Below, in pieces: positions 50,940 to 59,639 of a DNA stretch of 64,000 nt. A model generated the notes under the pieces. It saw only the letters and a list, made by a program, of their open reading frames with translations, did no database searches and was not told the origin of the DNA. The stretch lies in the NCBI GenBank assembly GCA_027486405.1, contig JAIXPD010000062.1:1-64000 (forward strand), read 5' to 3'. Position 1 is the first letter of the stretch; each line of letters opens with the position of its first letter. The DNA is from Azospirillum sp. (lineage in GTDB: Bacteria > Pseudomonadota > Alphaproteobacteria > Azospirillales > Azospirillaceae). The position numbers and the translations under genes were made by a program.

Positions 50940-51631
50940 GCGGGGCGGGGAGCGCCGCGCCGCGCCTGGCCCTGTTCGATTGCGACGGAACCCTGGTGGA
51001 CAGCCAGTTTTCCATCATCGACGCCATGACCACCGCCTGGGGCGAGCATGGTTTGGGCGTGCCCGACCCGATGGCGGTGCGCCGCATCGTCGGCCTGTCG
51101 CTGGTGGAGGCGGTGGCCGCCCTGCTGCCGGGCCGAACGGACGCGTTCCACGTCGCCGTCGCCGAAAGCTACAAGGCGGCCTTTTCCGCCAGCCGACAAC
51201 GCGGCGAGGTGGACGAGCCGCTGTTCCCCGGCATCCTTGAGACGCTCGACGCGCTGGAGGGCGCTGGCGTGCTGCTGGGTGTCGCGACCGGCAAGTCGCG
51301 GCGCGGGCTGGACGCGGTGTTGAAGGGGCATGGGCTGACCGGCCGCTTCGTCACGCTGCAAACCGCCGATTCCGGGCCGGGCAAGCCGCACCCGCACATG
51401 GTTCACCGCGCGTTGGCCGACACCGGTGCGGTGGAGGCGGGGACGGTGATGATCGGCGACACCACCTATGACATTCAGATGGCCCGCAGCGCGCGGGTGG
51501 CGTCGGTCGGCGTGTCCTGGGGCTATCACCCGGTGGCGGAGCTGACGGCGGCGGGGGCCAACCGCATCGTTCATCGCGGGCGCGAGGTTGCCGACGCGGT
51601 GCTGGGTTTGTTGGAGACGAACGGACAATGA
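50936..51631 (+). CDS. HAD-family hydrolase (phosphoglycolate phosphatase-like)
   Basis: 231-residue HAD subfamily IA phosphatase. Motif I LFDCDGTLVDSQ (nucleophile Asp), motif II GVATGKS, motif III with Lys in GPGKPHPHMV, and motif IV MIGDTTYDIQMARSA. A helical cap lies between motifs I and II. The closest relatives by pattern are Gph-type enzymes, but the substrate is uncertain. It overlaps rluC and the ATP12 gene by 4 bases each (ATGA), so it is tightly coupled to both. Confidence 0.9.
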   Translation: MSGAGSAAPRLALFDCDGTLVDSQFSIIDAMTTAWGEHGLGVPDPMAVRRIVGLSLVEAVAALLPGRTDAFHVAVAESYKAAFSASRQRGEVDEPLFPGILETLDALEGAGVLLGVATGKSRRGLDAVLKGHGLTGRFVTLQTADSGPGKPHPHMVHRALADTGAVEAGTVMIGDTTYDIQMARSARVASVGVSWGYHPVAELTAAGANRIVHRGREVADAVLGLLETNGQ

Positions 51632-52341
51632 AGCGTTTTTACAAGGCGGCGGGTGTTGCGGCGGTTGAGGGCGGGGCTGTCGGGGGTGGCGGGTTTCAGG
51701 TCCAGTTGGACGGTCGCCCGATCCGCAGCCCGGCCAAGGCCGCGTTGACCTTTCCCACCCGCGCGCTGGCCGAGGCGGTGGCGGCGGAGTGGGACGCGCA
51801 GGGTGAGACGGTGCACCCCCACACGATGCCGTTGATGCAATTGGCCAGCACGGCGGTCGATCTGGTCCCGGCCAAGCGCGGCGAGATCATCGAGGCGGTG
51901 GCGGCCTACGCCGAAACCGATCTGGTCTGTTACCGCGCCGAACACCCGCAGACTCTGGTGGAACGGCAGGCCCGGCTGTGGCAGCCCTTGTTGGATTGGG
52001 TGGCGGTGCGCCACGACGCGGCGCTGGTCGTCTGTCATGGCCTGATGCCGCACCCCCAGCCGCCCGCCGCCCTGCGCGCCCTGCGCGCGGTGGTGGAAGG
52101 GTGCGACGATTGGGGGCTGGTCGCCTTGCAGACCGTCACCGGGGCCTGCGGCTCGCTGGTGGTGGCGCTGGCGCTGCTGGAAGGCCGGATCTCCCCGGAG
52201 GAGGCGTTCGACGCCGCCCAACTTGACGAAACCTATCAGATCGAGCATTGGGGCGAGGACGCCGAGGCAACCAAGCGCCGGACCAACCTGCGCGCCGACA
52301 TCGGCGACTGCCGCCGCTTCGTCGACCTGTTGTGCGCCTGA
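51628..52341 (+). CDS. ATP12-family F1-ATPase assembly chaperone
   Basis: 237-residue ATP12-type chaperone, which binds the alpha subunit during assembly of the F1 sector of ATP synthase; the family is restricted to alphaproteobacteria and mitochondria. Recognisable parts are the start MKRFYKAAGV, VQLDGRPIRSPAKAALTFPT, AAEWDAQGETVHPHTMPLMQ, ETDLVCYRAEHPQTLVERQ and the end DETYQIEHWGEDAEATKRR. Translationally coupled to the HAD gene. The rluC-HAD-ATP12 order is seen in other Rhodospirillales. Confidence 0.93.
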   Translation: MKRFYKAAGVAAVEGGAVGGGGFQVQLDGRPIRSPAKAALTFPTRALAEAVAAEWDAQGETVHPHTMPLMQLASTAVDLVPAKRGEIIEAVAAYAETDLVCYRAEHPQTLVERQARLWQPLLDWVAVRHDAALVVCHGLMPHPQPPAALRALRAVVEGCDDWGLVALQTVTGACGSLVVALALLEGRISPEEAFDAAQLDETYQIEHWGEDAEATKRRTNLRADIGDCRRFVDLLCA

Positions 52342-52530
52342 ATGGTGCGCTGCTGAGACTGTTGCGTCGCTGAACGCGGTGGGTGTCGACGCCGGGCGGC
52401 GCGCAACGCAACCCTGCGTCACACCCGGCCTACTCGCGTATGCCCTTGCCGGTTTGCCCACCCGGATTTATTCATGGTGTGGCGAGACCTTTGGCAACGC
52501 GGGGGTGGTCATGGCGCGCGGGGATGCTGC

Positions 52531-54000
52531 GTGACGCGCAACGCGCGCATCGGCTGCCGTTGGCGGCGGACGCTGAGCCAAATCCGCGTTCGGCTGACGG
52601 CGGAGGACACCGCCGCGTACCGCGAGCGGAGCCAGCGGCGTGACCAGATCGTGTTGCGCGTGCTGACCGCGCTGGCGATCAGTGGGCAGACCGCCCGCCT
52701 GTTTTTTGACGCCGGGCTGGCGGGCCATCTGTTTTTCGATGGGGTGCTGTTCCGGCTGTTCGGTCTGGCCTGCTTCGCCACGCTGTTCGGTCTGTCCTTC
52801 CACACGATCACGCGCCGTTGTCTCCACGCTGTGGTCGGGGTTGGCTATCTGCTGGCCACGGCGTCGCTGGCCGCCGCCTACGCGGCGGTTTCCTGGCAAG
52901 CGCCGCTCGTCAACTCCACCATGGGGATCGCGCTGATCCTGCTGTCGGCCTTTTCCTTTGGCACGCGGCAAATGGTGTTGGTCGCTGTGGCCGCGTTGGT
53001 GGTTGCGGTGATCCACATGCCGCTCGCCGGGATGGGATCGTTGGCGTTGCCGACGCGGTTGGTGGGCTGCGGCGTGGTCGGTCTCATCACCGTGACGGCC
53101 AGTTGGTTCCTGGACCAGCATTGGCGGCGTGGCTTTCTGGTCGAACGGGCGCTGGAGCGGTCCCACGCCGACCTGCGCCGGGCGCATCGCGATTTGGAGG
53201 CGGCGCACGCGGTCCTGATCGACCAGCAAGGCCAATTGGTGCGGGCGGAGCGGAGCGCGGCGCTCGGGCGGCTGGTTGCCAGCCTCGCCCACCAGATCAA
53301 CGCCCCGGTGGGCATTCAGGTCAGCCTGGCCAGCCATCTGACCGACCAGACGGACCGCTTCACGCAACGGGTGGCCAGCGGTGAACTGCGCCGGGCCGAT
53401 CTGACCGACTATCTGACGACGGCGCGGGATTCCAGCGCGTTGCTGTTGGACAACGCCTGTCGGATGGCCAACCTCGTCACCACGCTCAAGCAGATCAACG
53501 GCGAGGCCGGGAACGACGGCGAGCGTGGGGTGGAGGTGGTCGATGTCAGCGACCTGCTGCTCCGCCTGCGCCCGGCGATGGAAGCGCTGCTGCCCCCGCA
53601 GGTGACGTTGGCGGTGGAGGCGGCGACGGGGGCCAAGGTGTTCTGCGCGTCCACCCTGCTCGACACCATCCTGCACCAGACCGTCAGCAACGCCGCCCGC
53701 CACGCCTTTCCCGATGGGCGGCCCGGCGCGGTGCGGGTGTGCGTGCGCCCGGAGACGGACGGGCGGGTGGCGCTGACGGTGGCCGATGACGGCTGCGGCA
53801 TCGCGCCGGAGCATCTGGAACGGGTGTTCGATCCCTTTTACACCGATGGGGCCATCGGCGGATCGGCAACCGGCGGCGACGGCTTGGGCCTGTCGCTGGT
53901 TCACAGCATGGTGGTGGGGCCGCTGTGCGGGCACATCGCCATCGACAGCCGCGTCGGCGTCGGGACCACCGTCACCGTCCGCCTGCCGGCGGCGGCGTAG
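52531..54000 (+). CDS. Membrane sensor histidine kinase (orphan)
   Basis: About 489 residues. Roughly six transmembrane helices (about residues 35-190) form an unrecognised membrane sensor. A coiled coil (ERALERSHADLRRAHRDLEA) leads to the H-box ERSAALGRLVASLAHQINAP with the phospho-accepting His, followed by the HATPase_c domain: N-box TVSNAARHAF, G1 VADDGCGIA, F-box VFDPFY and G2 GGDGLGLSLVHSMV. No response regulator lies nearby. The start is uncertain: GTG 52531 has GGGG upstream, while ATG 52474 extends the protein by 19 residues of non-family-like sequence. Confidence 0.87.
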   Translation: MTRNARIGCRWRRTLSQIRVRLTAEDTAAYRERSQRRDQIVLRVLTALAISGQTARLFFDAGLAGHLFFDGVLFRLFGLACFATLFGLSFHTITRRCLHAVVGVGYLLATASLAAAYAAVSWQAPLVNSTMGIALILLSAFSFGTRQMVLVAVAALVVAVIHMPLAGMGSLALPTRLVGCGVVGLITVTASWFLDQHWRRGFLVERALERSHADLRRAHRDLEAAHAVLIDQQGQLVRAERSAALGRLVASLAHQINAPVGIQVSLASHLTDQTDRFTQRVASGELRRADLTDYLTTARDSSALLLDNACRMANLVTTLKQINGEAGNDGERGVEVVDVSDLLLRLRPAMEALLPPQVTLAVEAATGAKVFCASTLLDTILHQTVSNAARHAFPDGRPGAVRVCVRPETDGRVALTVADDGCGIAPEHLERVFDPFYTDGAIGGSATGGDGLGLSLVHSMVVGPLCGHIAIDSRVGVGTTVTVRLPAAA

Positions 54001-54015
54001 CAGGCTCCGAACGCG

Positions 54016-54444
54016 TCACTCGTCGCCGCCGCGCCCGCGCATCTTCTTCACGGCGGACCGAATGGATTTCCCATCCAACCGCCGCTGCTGCGATCCCTTG
54101 GTTGGTTTGGTCGGGCGGCGGGGCGGCGGGGGTGGGGCGGCGGCGTCGCGGATCAGGTCGATCAGCCGTTCCTGCGCGTCCACCCGGTTGCGCATCTGCG
54201 AACGGTGCTTGTCCGCCACCAGAACCAGAACACCGTCCTGGGTCAGCCGCGATCCCGCCAGCCGCATCAGCCGGTGTTTCACCTCCGGCGGAATGTTGGG
54301 GGAGGCGGCGACGTTGAAGCGCAACTGCACCGCCGATTCCGTCTTGTTGACGTGCTGCCCGCCAGGGCCGGAGGCGCGAACAAACGCTTCCTCCAACTCG
54401 CTCTCGTCGATCGAAATCCGGTGGGTGACGCGGATCAGCGGCAT
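54016..54444 (-). CDS. arfB: Alternative ribosome-rescue factor ArfB (YaeJ)
   Basis: Peptidyl-tRNA hydrolase that rescues stalled ribosomes without needing a stop codon. 142 residues with the RF-type catalytic GGQ at 28-30 (RASGPGGQHVNK) and a basic C-terminal tail (RRLDGKSIRSAVKKMRGRGG) that occupies the empty mRNA channel. There is no codon-recognition domain. A poly-Pro stretch (APPPPPRRP) precedes the tail. It follows rsmA by 6 bases. Confidence 0.95.
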   Translation of the reverse strand: MPLIRVTHRISIDESELEEAFVRASGPGGQHVNKTESAVQLRFNVAASPNIPPEVKHRLMRLAGSRLTQDGVLVLVADKHRSQMRNRVDAQERLIDLIRDAAAPPPPPRRPTKPTKGSQQRRLDGKSIRSAVKKMRGRGGDE

Positions 54445-54450
54445 GGTGGC

Positions 54451-55359
54451 TCAGGACGCTTGGTCTGTTTGCGCTGGTGTGGACGCGGCGGCCTCGCGCG
54501 CCTGGACGGCGCGGGCCAGCGCGGCGAATCCGGCGACCTCCACCTCTTCGGCCCGCGCGGTGGGGGCGATGCCGACCTCCTCCAGCAGGGCTTCGGCGTT
54601 GCCCAGCGATTTCAGGCTCTGGCGCAGCATCTTGCGGCGCTGGCCGAAGGCGGCGGCGGTCACCCGCTCCATCACCCGCCACTCGGCGATCTCCGGCGCG
54701 GCGCGGGCGGTGAGGTGGACGATGGTCGAATCGACCTTGGGCGGCGGGGTGAAGGCGCGCGGCGGCAGGTTGAACAGCACGCGCGCGTCGGCCCGCCATT
54801 GGGTGATGACCGACAGGCGGCCATAGGCCTTGCTGCCCGGCTGGGCGACCAACCGGTCGGCGACCTCCTTCTGGAACATCAGCGTCAGGCTGACATAGGC
54901 CTCGATCCGCGCCAGCCAGCCCAGCAGCAGAGGCGTGGCGACGTTGTAGGGCAGGTTGGCGACGATGGCACGCGGGGCGGGGGCCAGCGTTTCGGGATCG
55001 ACGGTCAGCGCGTCGGCCTCCACGATGGACAGGCGGCCCTGCGCGGCGTCCACCACATCCTGCAACGCCTCGATGAAGCGGCGGTCGCGTTCGATGGCGA
55101 TCACCCGGGTGGCGTCGGTGGCGAGCAGCGCGCGGGTCAGGCCGCCGGGGCCGGGACCGACCTCGATCGTGGTCACACCCGCCATCGGCCCGGCGGACCG
55201 CGCGATGCGCCCGGTCAGGTTCAGGTCGAGCAGGAAATTCTGGCCCAGCGATTTCTTGGCGTCCAAGCCAAAGCGGGCGATCACCTCGCGCAGCGGCGGC
55301 AGGGCGTGCGGATCGAAACGCGGCGCGGAGGGGGGCGGCAGGTCGGTCGTGTCGGTCAT
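54451..55359 (-). CDS. rsmA: 16S rRNA (adenine1518/1519-N6)-dimethyltransferase RsmA
   Basis: KsgA dimethylates two adjacent adenosines in helix 45 of 16S rRNA, a late step in 30S maturation. 302 residues: [20 protein letters not shown] motif [15 protein letters not shown], catalytic [12 protein letters not shown], and the C-terminal helical domain with [13 protein letters not shown] and [14 protein letters not shown] 25-residue N-terminal extension and an Ala/Gln-rich tail are minor additions. Co-transcribed with arfB. Confidence 0.97.
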   Translation of the reverse strand: MTDTTDLPPPSAPRFDPHALPPLREVIARFGLDAKKSLGQNFLLDLNLTGRIARSAGPMAGVTTIEVGPGPGGLTRALLATDATRVIAIERDRRFIEALQDVVDAAQGRLSIVEADALTVDPETLAPAPRAIVANLPYNVATPLLLGWLARIEAYVSLTLMFQKEVADRLVAQPGSKAYGRLSVITQWRADARVLFNLPPRAFTPPPKVDSTIVHLTARAAPEIAEWRVMERVTAAAFGQRRKMLRQSLKSLGNAEALLEEVGIAPTARAEEVEVAGFAALARAVQAREAAASTPAQTDQAS

Positions 55360-55390
55360 GCGGTCTTATAAGCCCAAGGCCGGGCGCGCG

Positions 55391-55975
55391 TCAGCCTTCA
55401 ATCCGCAGGGCCAGCCCGGTCGGCGGGGAATCGAGCCGCCCGGTGCAGACGACGCGGCGGGTGTCCTCGAACGCGGCGGCCGGGCGCGCGCCGATGGTGA
55501 TTTGCAGGGCCACGCGGTCGGCCATTTGCTCCCCCAAATCCTGCGGGCGGTTGGCGGTGCGCGCCTCGTGCCCGAACAGGCTGTCCAGATACCAGCTCGC
55601 CCCGCCCGATCCTTGCGGCGCACCGTGCAGCAGGGCGCTGGCCACCCGCGCGAACAGCTCCACGCACACGGCGTCCGTCCGGTTGGCCACCGGCTCGACG
55701 AAGCTGGCGTAGCCGACGATCTTGCGGTCCTGCGGGCGGTAGAACACGCCGCTGCGCCCCAGGGTGGAGCGGCCCGCCGCCGCCGCGTCCGCCGCTGCAC
55801 CCTCCAGATCGCCCCGCAGCCGGGCGATGCCCCAATCGAGCAGGGTCATCGGCTCCCCGGCCAACCAATCGAGCGCGTCGCGCTTCGGCCCGTCCTGCGC
55901 CATGGCTGACGTGGCGGCGGCCAGCGTCACCGACAGCGTCAGCGCGCAGCCCAGGGCAGCGGCGCGCATCCTCAT
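55391..55975 (-). CDS. Exported hypothetical protein
   Basis: 194 residues with a Sec signal peptide (MRAAALGCALTLSVTLAAAT, cleavage after AMA near residue 28). The mature periplasmic part (PKRDALDWLAGEPMTLLDWG, VASALLHGAPQGSGGASWYL, VALQITIGARPA) is not recognised. It has two Cys (AVCVELFARV and VVCTGRLD) that may form a disulfide. ATG 55975 overlaps the stop of the upstream hydrolase gene (ATGA), which indicates coupling. Confidence 0.72.
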   Translation of the reverse strand: MRMRAAALGCALTLSVTLAAATSAMAQDGPKRDALDWLAGEPMTLLDWGIARLRGDLEGAAADAAAAGRSTLGRSGVFYRPQDRKIVGYASFVEPVANRTDAVCVELFARVASALLHGAPQGSGGASWYLDSLFGHEARTANRPQDLGEQMADRVALQITIGARPAAAFEDTRRVVCTGRLDSPPTGLALRIEG

Positions 55976-56820
55976 TCGTCCAGAAACGCGCGGACGACGG
56001 CGATCTGATCCTCGCTCATCAGGGCCGGGGCGTGCCCGGCGTGAGCGATTTCGACGACGCGGGCACCGGGGCCGCGCCGGGTCATCTCGTCGGCGGTTTC
56101 CGCCGTCAGCAGATCGGAGTCGGCCCCGCGAATCACCAGAACCGGGCAGCGCACCCGGTCCCACAGCGCCCACAGATCGACGTCCTGCATCGGTTGCGCC
56201 TGGAAAGCGTGGGCGATGCCGGGGTCATAGGCCAGACCCAACAGCCCGTCGGGGCGCTGGCGGGCGGCGTGTTCGGCCAGATGCCGCCATTGCCCGTCGG
56301 TCAGGCGGCCAAACCCCATCAGGGTGAAGCGCAGATAGGCTTCGACGGCGGCGAGATCGTCGAACACCGGATCCTTGCCGACGTAATCGGCGATGCGCTG
56401 CAAGCCGACCTTGGAAATCAGCGGGCCGACGTCGTTGATGACCAAGCGGCGGATCGGGCTGTTGGGCTGGGCGGCGAGCGTCATGCCGATCAACCCACCC
56501 ATCGAGGTGCCGATCCAATCGACCGCCTCCACCCCCAACCGGGCGATCAGGGCGGTCATGTCGGCGCAATATTGCGGGTAGCCGTAGAGCGCCGGATTCG
56601 CCAGCCAATCGCTTTTCCCGCGTCCGACGATGTCGGGGCAGGCCACGCGGCGGCGGTCGGCCAGCGCCAAGGCCAGCGGATCGAAATCACGCCCGTTGCG
56701 GGTCAGACCATGCACGCACAGCGCCGTGCGGGGGGCGTCGTCGCGGCCCCATTGGGTGTAGGCGACGCGGTGGAACCCGGCGGCGCTGAGGCCGAGGAGG
56801 CTGCGTTCGGTCATCGGCAC
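55972..56820 (-). CDS. Alpha/beta-fold hydrolase
   Basis: 282-residue alpha/beta hydrolase. Oxyanion-hole region CVHGLTRNGRDFD, nucleophile elbow GTSMGGLIG (Ser), acid in IRGADSDLLT, and catalytic His in IAHAGHAPALM. A helical cap lies between about 130 and 215. The family includes esterases, lactonases and C-C hydrolases; nothing in the neighbourhood fixes the substrate. ATG 56820 or 56814. Confidence 0.88.
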   Translation of the reverse strand: MPMTERSLLGLSAAGFHRVAYTQWGRDDAPRTALCVHGLTRNGRDFDPLALALADRRRVACPDIVGRGKSDWLANPALYGYPQYCADMTALIARLGVEAVDWIGTSMGGLIGMTLAAQPNSPIRRLVINDVGPLISKVGLQRIADYVGKDPVFDDLAAVEAYLRFTLMGFGRLTDGQWRHLAEHAARQRPDGLLGLAYDPGIAHAFQAQPMQDVDLWALWDRVRCPVLVIRGADSDLLTAETADEMTRRGPGARVVEIAHAGHAPALMSEDQIAVVRAFLDE

Positions 56821-56889
56821 GGGGCGGGCACTCCGGTGGATGGATGGGGTGGAGGGTGGGCGGTAGCGGGCGGGGGATCGGAAGCGGTA

Positions 56890-57768
56890 TCAGCCTTTTT
56901 TCGGTGATTTTCCGGATCGTGGCAACTCCGCCGCCGCCCCGGTCAGGGCGGGGGAGGGATCGACCAGATCCTGTTCATAAGGGTGGAAGGTCGGGTTGTA
57001 GATGCGCCGGATCACCCGGATGTAGTTTTGCGTTTCCTGATAGGGCGGCACGCCGCGATAACGGTCCACCGCCCCCTCCCCGGCGTTGTACCCGGCCAGG
57101 GCCAGGGTGACGTCGCCCTGGAAATAGGCCAGCAGCCAGCGCAGATAGCGCACGCCGCCGGTGATGTTCTGGGCCGGGTCGAACAGGTCGGTCACGCCGA
57201 ACCGTTCGGCGGTGGCGGGGATCAACTGCATCAGCCCGGCGGCGTCCTTGGGCGACACCGCGTCGGTGCGGAAGGCGCTTTCGGCCTGGATCACCGCCAG
57301 CACCAGACCGGGATCGACGCCGTGGCGCGCAGCGATGCCGTCCACCAGCCGGGCGATCTCCGCCGGGGGGGCGGTGATGCCGCGCACCGGTCCGCCGCCC
57401 GGACGGCACCAGGGGCGGATGCGGCCCATCGCGCCGGGAACATAATGCACCATCCGCCGCGCCTCGCTGTGCCCGCGTGAGGCGGCGGCGCGCAGCCAGG
57501 CGGTGCCGAGCCGCCGGTCGCGGCTGACGCCCACGCCGAACAGATAGCGTCGGGCGAGGCGGAAGGCGGCGTTGGGGTCGCCCTGCTCGGCGGCTTCGCA
57601 ATCGGAGATGCGCCTTGCTGTTGCCGGGCTGGGCGTGAGGGGAGGGAGGGAGCCGGGGGCGAGCGCGGAGGCGCGGGGAACGGCGCTTGGCGTGTCCGCC
57701 GCCGACGCGGCGGGCGCGGTCAGGGCGACCAACGCCACCAGGATCACCGACACAACGCGACCAATCAC
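56890..57768 (-). CDS. Lytic transglycosylase (SLT domain) with SEL1-like repeats
   Basis: Periplasmic murein lytic transglycosylase, 292 residues. Signal peptide (MIGRVVSVILVALVALTAPA, cleavage after ASA), a SEL1-like pair (EQGDPNAAFRLARRYLFGVG and LGTAWLRAAASRGHSEARRM), then the SLT domain: catalytic Glu163 in AVIQAESAF, GLMQLIPATAERFGV and LAGYNAGEGAVDRY. GTG 57768 has AGGGGGTGG 5 bases upstream on this strand and starts the signal peptide; the longer frame upstream is not credible. Candidate promoter at 57872-57900. Confidence 0.92.
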   Translation of the reverse strand: MIGRVVSVILVALVALTAPAASAADTPSAVPRASALAPGSLPPLTPSPATARRISDCEAAEQGDPNAAFRLARRYLFGVGVSRDRRLGTAWLRAAASRGHSEARRMVHYVPGAMGRIRPWCRPGGGPVRGITAPPAEIARLVDGIAARHGVDPGLVLAVIQAESAFRTDAVSPKDAAGLMQLIPATAERFGVTDLFDPAQNITGGVRYLRWLLAYFQGDVTLALAGYNAGEGAVDRYRGVPPYQETQNYIRVIRRIYNPTFHPYEQDLVDPSPALTGAAAELPRSGKSPKKG

Positions 57769-57871
57769 AGACCACCCCCTGAACGCCACGCGCGCGCGAC
57801 ACCGCACCAAGCGACACCGGGCCAAACAACGACAGCCCCCGCGCATCGGCGTGCGTGGTGACTCCCTGCCA

Positions 57872-57900
57872 AGTATGGGGAGGCATTCGACCCACGGCAA
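57872..57900 (-). promoter_or_regulatory. Possible promoter of the lytic transglycosylase gene
   Basis: On the minus strand, TTGCCG (57900-57895), 17-base spacer, CATACT (57877-57872). About 100 bases before the GTG start. Confidence 0.35.
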
Positions 57901-57918
57901 GGACGGCGGCCACCAGCC

Positions 57919-58164
57919 CAGGGCAATCGCGTGAAGCGTCGTGCGATCAGCCGGAACAAGAGTTGCCACGGATTTCGCGGATTTTTCACGGATTTCGCGG
58001 AACCCGTCTCAGAACCACCCTGTTTGCGATTCTGCGGCAACCCTCATGGCGGGATGCGGGAAGCGGTTGGAGTCGGAAATCCGTGTAATCCCTCATTTTT
58101 TCCGTGTAATCCGTGTCCATTCTTGTTTGCATGACGATGATCGCTCGTTCAGGCGATTGCCTTG
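57919..58164 (+). repeat. Inverted-repeat element, copy C (complete, 246 bp)
   Basis: Complete copy of the element seen at 1-164 and 6511-6766. Left end CAGGGCAATCGCGTGAA, right end TTCAGGCGATTGCCTTG. The internal CACGGATTTCGCGGATTTTT and TCCGTGTAATCCGTGTCC face each other as inverted repeats. Same orientation as the other two copies. It separates the divergent lytic transglycosylase and moeA genes. No target duplication is obvious. Nothing else was recognised in 57769-57871 or 58165-58263. Confidence 0.85.
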
Positions 58165-58263
58165 GCTTGATCTTGCCGGGCTTGATCTTGGACAAGGGAC
58201 GGGTGTCGGCTGTTCCGCTACTGTCCCGTCCTTGCCCCCTTTCTCATCGACAGGTTCCGCCCC

Positions 58264-59529
58264 ATGACAGCGTCCACCCTTCCGACGAACGATTGCACCG
58301 TCCATGGCCCGACCGCCCTGTCGCTCGACGCGGCGCTGGACCGCATCGCCCGGACCTACGGCCCGGTGACGGGGACGGAGACGGTTCCGCTGCGCACCGC
58401 GCTGGGCCGCGTCCTGGCTGAAGAGGTGACGGCCCCGGTCAACGTGCCCCCGGCGGCGGTGTCGGCCATGGACGGATGGGCCTTCGTCGCCGCACCGGGC
58501 GACGGCCCGCGTTGCCTGAGCGTGATCGGCCGTGTTCCCGCCGGTTCCCATTTTCCCGGCACGGTCGCGGCGGGGCAGGCGGTGCGGATCTTCACCGGCG
58601 CGCCGGTTCCCGCCGGGGCGGATTGCGTCGCCATGCAGGAGGATTGCCGGACGGAGTCGGACGGCGCGGCGGTCTGGGTTCCCGCCGGGCTGGAGGTTGG
58701 GGCCAACATCCGCCCGATGGGGGAGGACATGACCGCCGGGTCCGTGGTGCTGCGCCCCGGTCGGCGGATGCGCGCGCAGGAGGTTGGCTTGGCCGCCGCC
58801 GTCGGGCGGTCCAGCGTCACCGTGCGCCAGCCCTTGCGCGTTGCCCTGTTTTCCACCGGGGATGAGCTGCGCGAACCGGGGCAGGACAAGCCGGACCACG
58901 CCATTTACGACGCCAACCGCCACACCGTCGCCGCGCAGCTCCAGGGGTTGGGGGTGGAGGTGATCGACCTGGGCATCCTGCCCGACCAGCCCGAGGCCGT
59001 GCGCGCGGCGCTGGCCGACGCGTCCGCCCGCGCCGACCTGCTGGTGACGAGCGGCGGCGTGTCGGTGGGGGAGGAGGACCACGTCAAAACGGTGGTCGCC
59101 GCGTTGGGGGCCATTGATTTGTGGAAGCTGGCGATCAAGCCGGGCAAGCCGCTGGCGCTGGGCCGCGTCGGCTCCACCCCCTTCCTGGGGCTGCCGGGCA
59201 ACCCGGTGTCGGCGATGGTGACGTTTCTGCTGGTCGGGCGTCCGCTCGTGCTGCGGCTGTCGGGTGCCACCGACGCGCCGACGCCGCGCGGGCTGGTGGT
59301 GGCGGGCTTCACCTTCACCAAGAAGCCGGGGCGGCGCGAGTTCCTGCGCGTGCGGCTGGAGGCGTCGGCGGGCGGTTTGCCGACGGCGATCCGCTTTCCC
59401 AACAACAGCTCCGGCGTGCTGACGTCGATGGTCGAGGCGGACGGGCTGGTGGACATGCCCGCCGAGGCCGAGGCGATCGCCCCCGGCGACATGGTGGCCT
59501 ATCTGCCCTTCTCCGGCCTGTTCGGCTGA
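58264..59529 (+). CDS. moeA: Molybdopterin molybdenumtransferase MoeA
   Basis: Inserts molybdate into adenylylated molybdopterin. 421 residues with the MoeA domains I-IV: VSAMDGWAF (substrate loop), IFTGAPVPAGADCVAMQED, the MogA-like domain III with STGDEL and YDANRHTVAAQL, LLVTSGGVSVGEEDHVK, the catalytic loop KPGKPLALGRVGSTPFLGLP, and a C-terminal beta domain. No other cofactor gene is adjacent. ATG 58264; the promoter region lies between it and repeat copy C. Confidence 0.96.
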   Translation: MTASTLPTNDCTVHGPTALSLDAALDRIARTYGPVTGTETVPLRTALGRVLAEEVTAPVNVPPAAVSAMDGWAFVAAPGDGPRCLSVIGRVPAGSHFPGTVAAGQAVRIFTGAPVPAGADCVAMQEDCRTESDGAAVWVPAGLEVGANIRPMGEDMTAGSVVLRPGRRMRAQEVGLAAAVGRSSVTVRQPLRVALFSTGDELREPGQDKPDHAIYDANRHTVAAQLQGLGVEVIDLGILPDQPEAVRAALADASARADLLVTSGGVSVGEEDHVKTVVAALGAIDLWKLAIKPGKPLALGRVGSTPFLGLPGNPVSAMVTFLLVGRPLVLRLSGATDAPTPRGLVVAGFTFTKKPGRREFLRVRLEASAGGLPTAIRFPNNSSGVLTSMVEADGLVDMPAEAEAIAPGDMVAYLPFSGLFG

Positions 59530-59560
59530 AGGTCTGGGCGCGCAAACGATCAAAATTTTG

Positions 59561-59582
59561 GATTGAAACGGTAAATTCAATC
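59561..59582. promoter_or_regulatory. LysR-type palindrome upstream of the YeiH-like gene
   Basis: GATTGAA-N8-TTCAATC, 7-bp arms, containing a T-N11-A core typical of LysR regulator boxes. It is 58 bases before the start of the permease gene, whose neighbour encodes a LysR protein. Confidence 0.5.
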
Positions 59583-59603
59583 GATTGGACGGATTGACGA
59601 TTC

Positions 59604-59632
59604 CCCTCCATTTTCTCTGTGAAATTGGAGGG
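59604..59632 (+). promoter_or_regulatory. Hairpin that sequesters the ribosome binding site
   Basis: CCCTCCA (59604-59610) pairs with TGGAGGG (59626-59632), which is the ribosome binding site of the next gene. After one T-T mismatch, TTT pairs with AAA, and the loop is CTCTGTG. The start codon ATG 59640 follows 7 bases after the stem. Confidence 0.55.
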
Positions 59633-59639
59633 CATCGTC

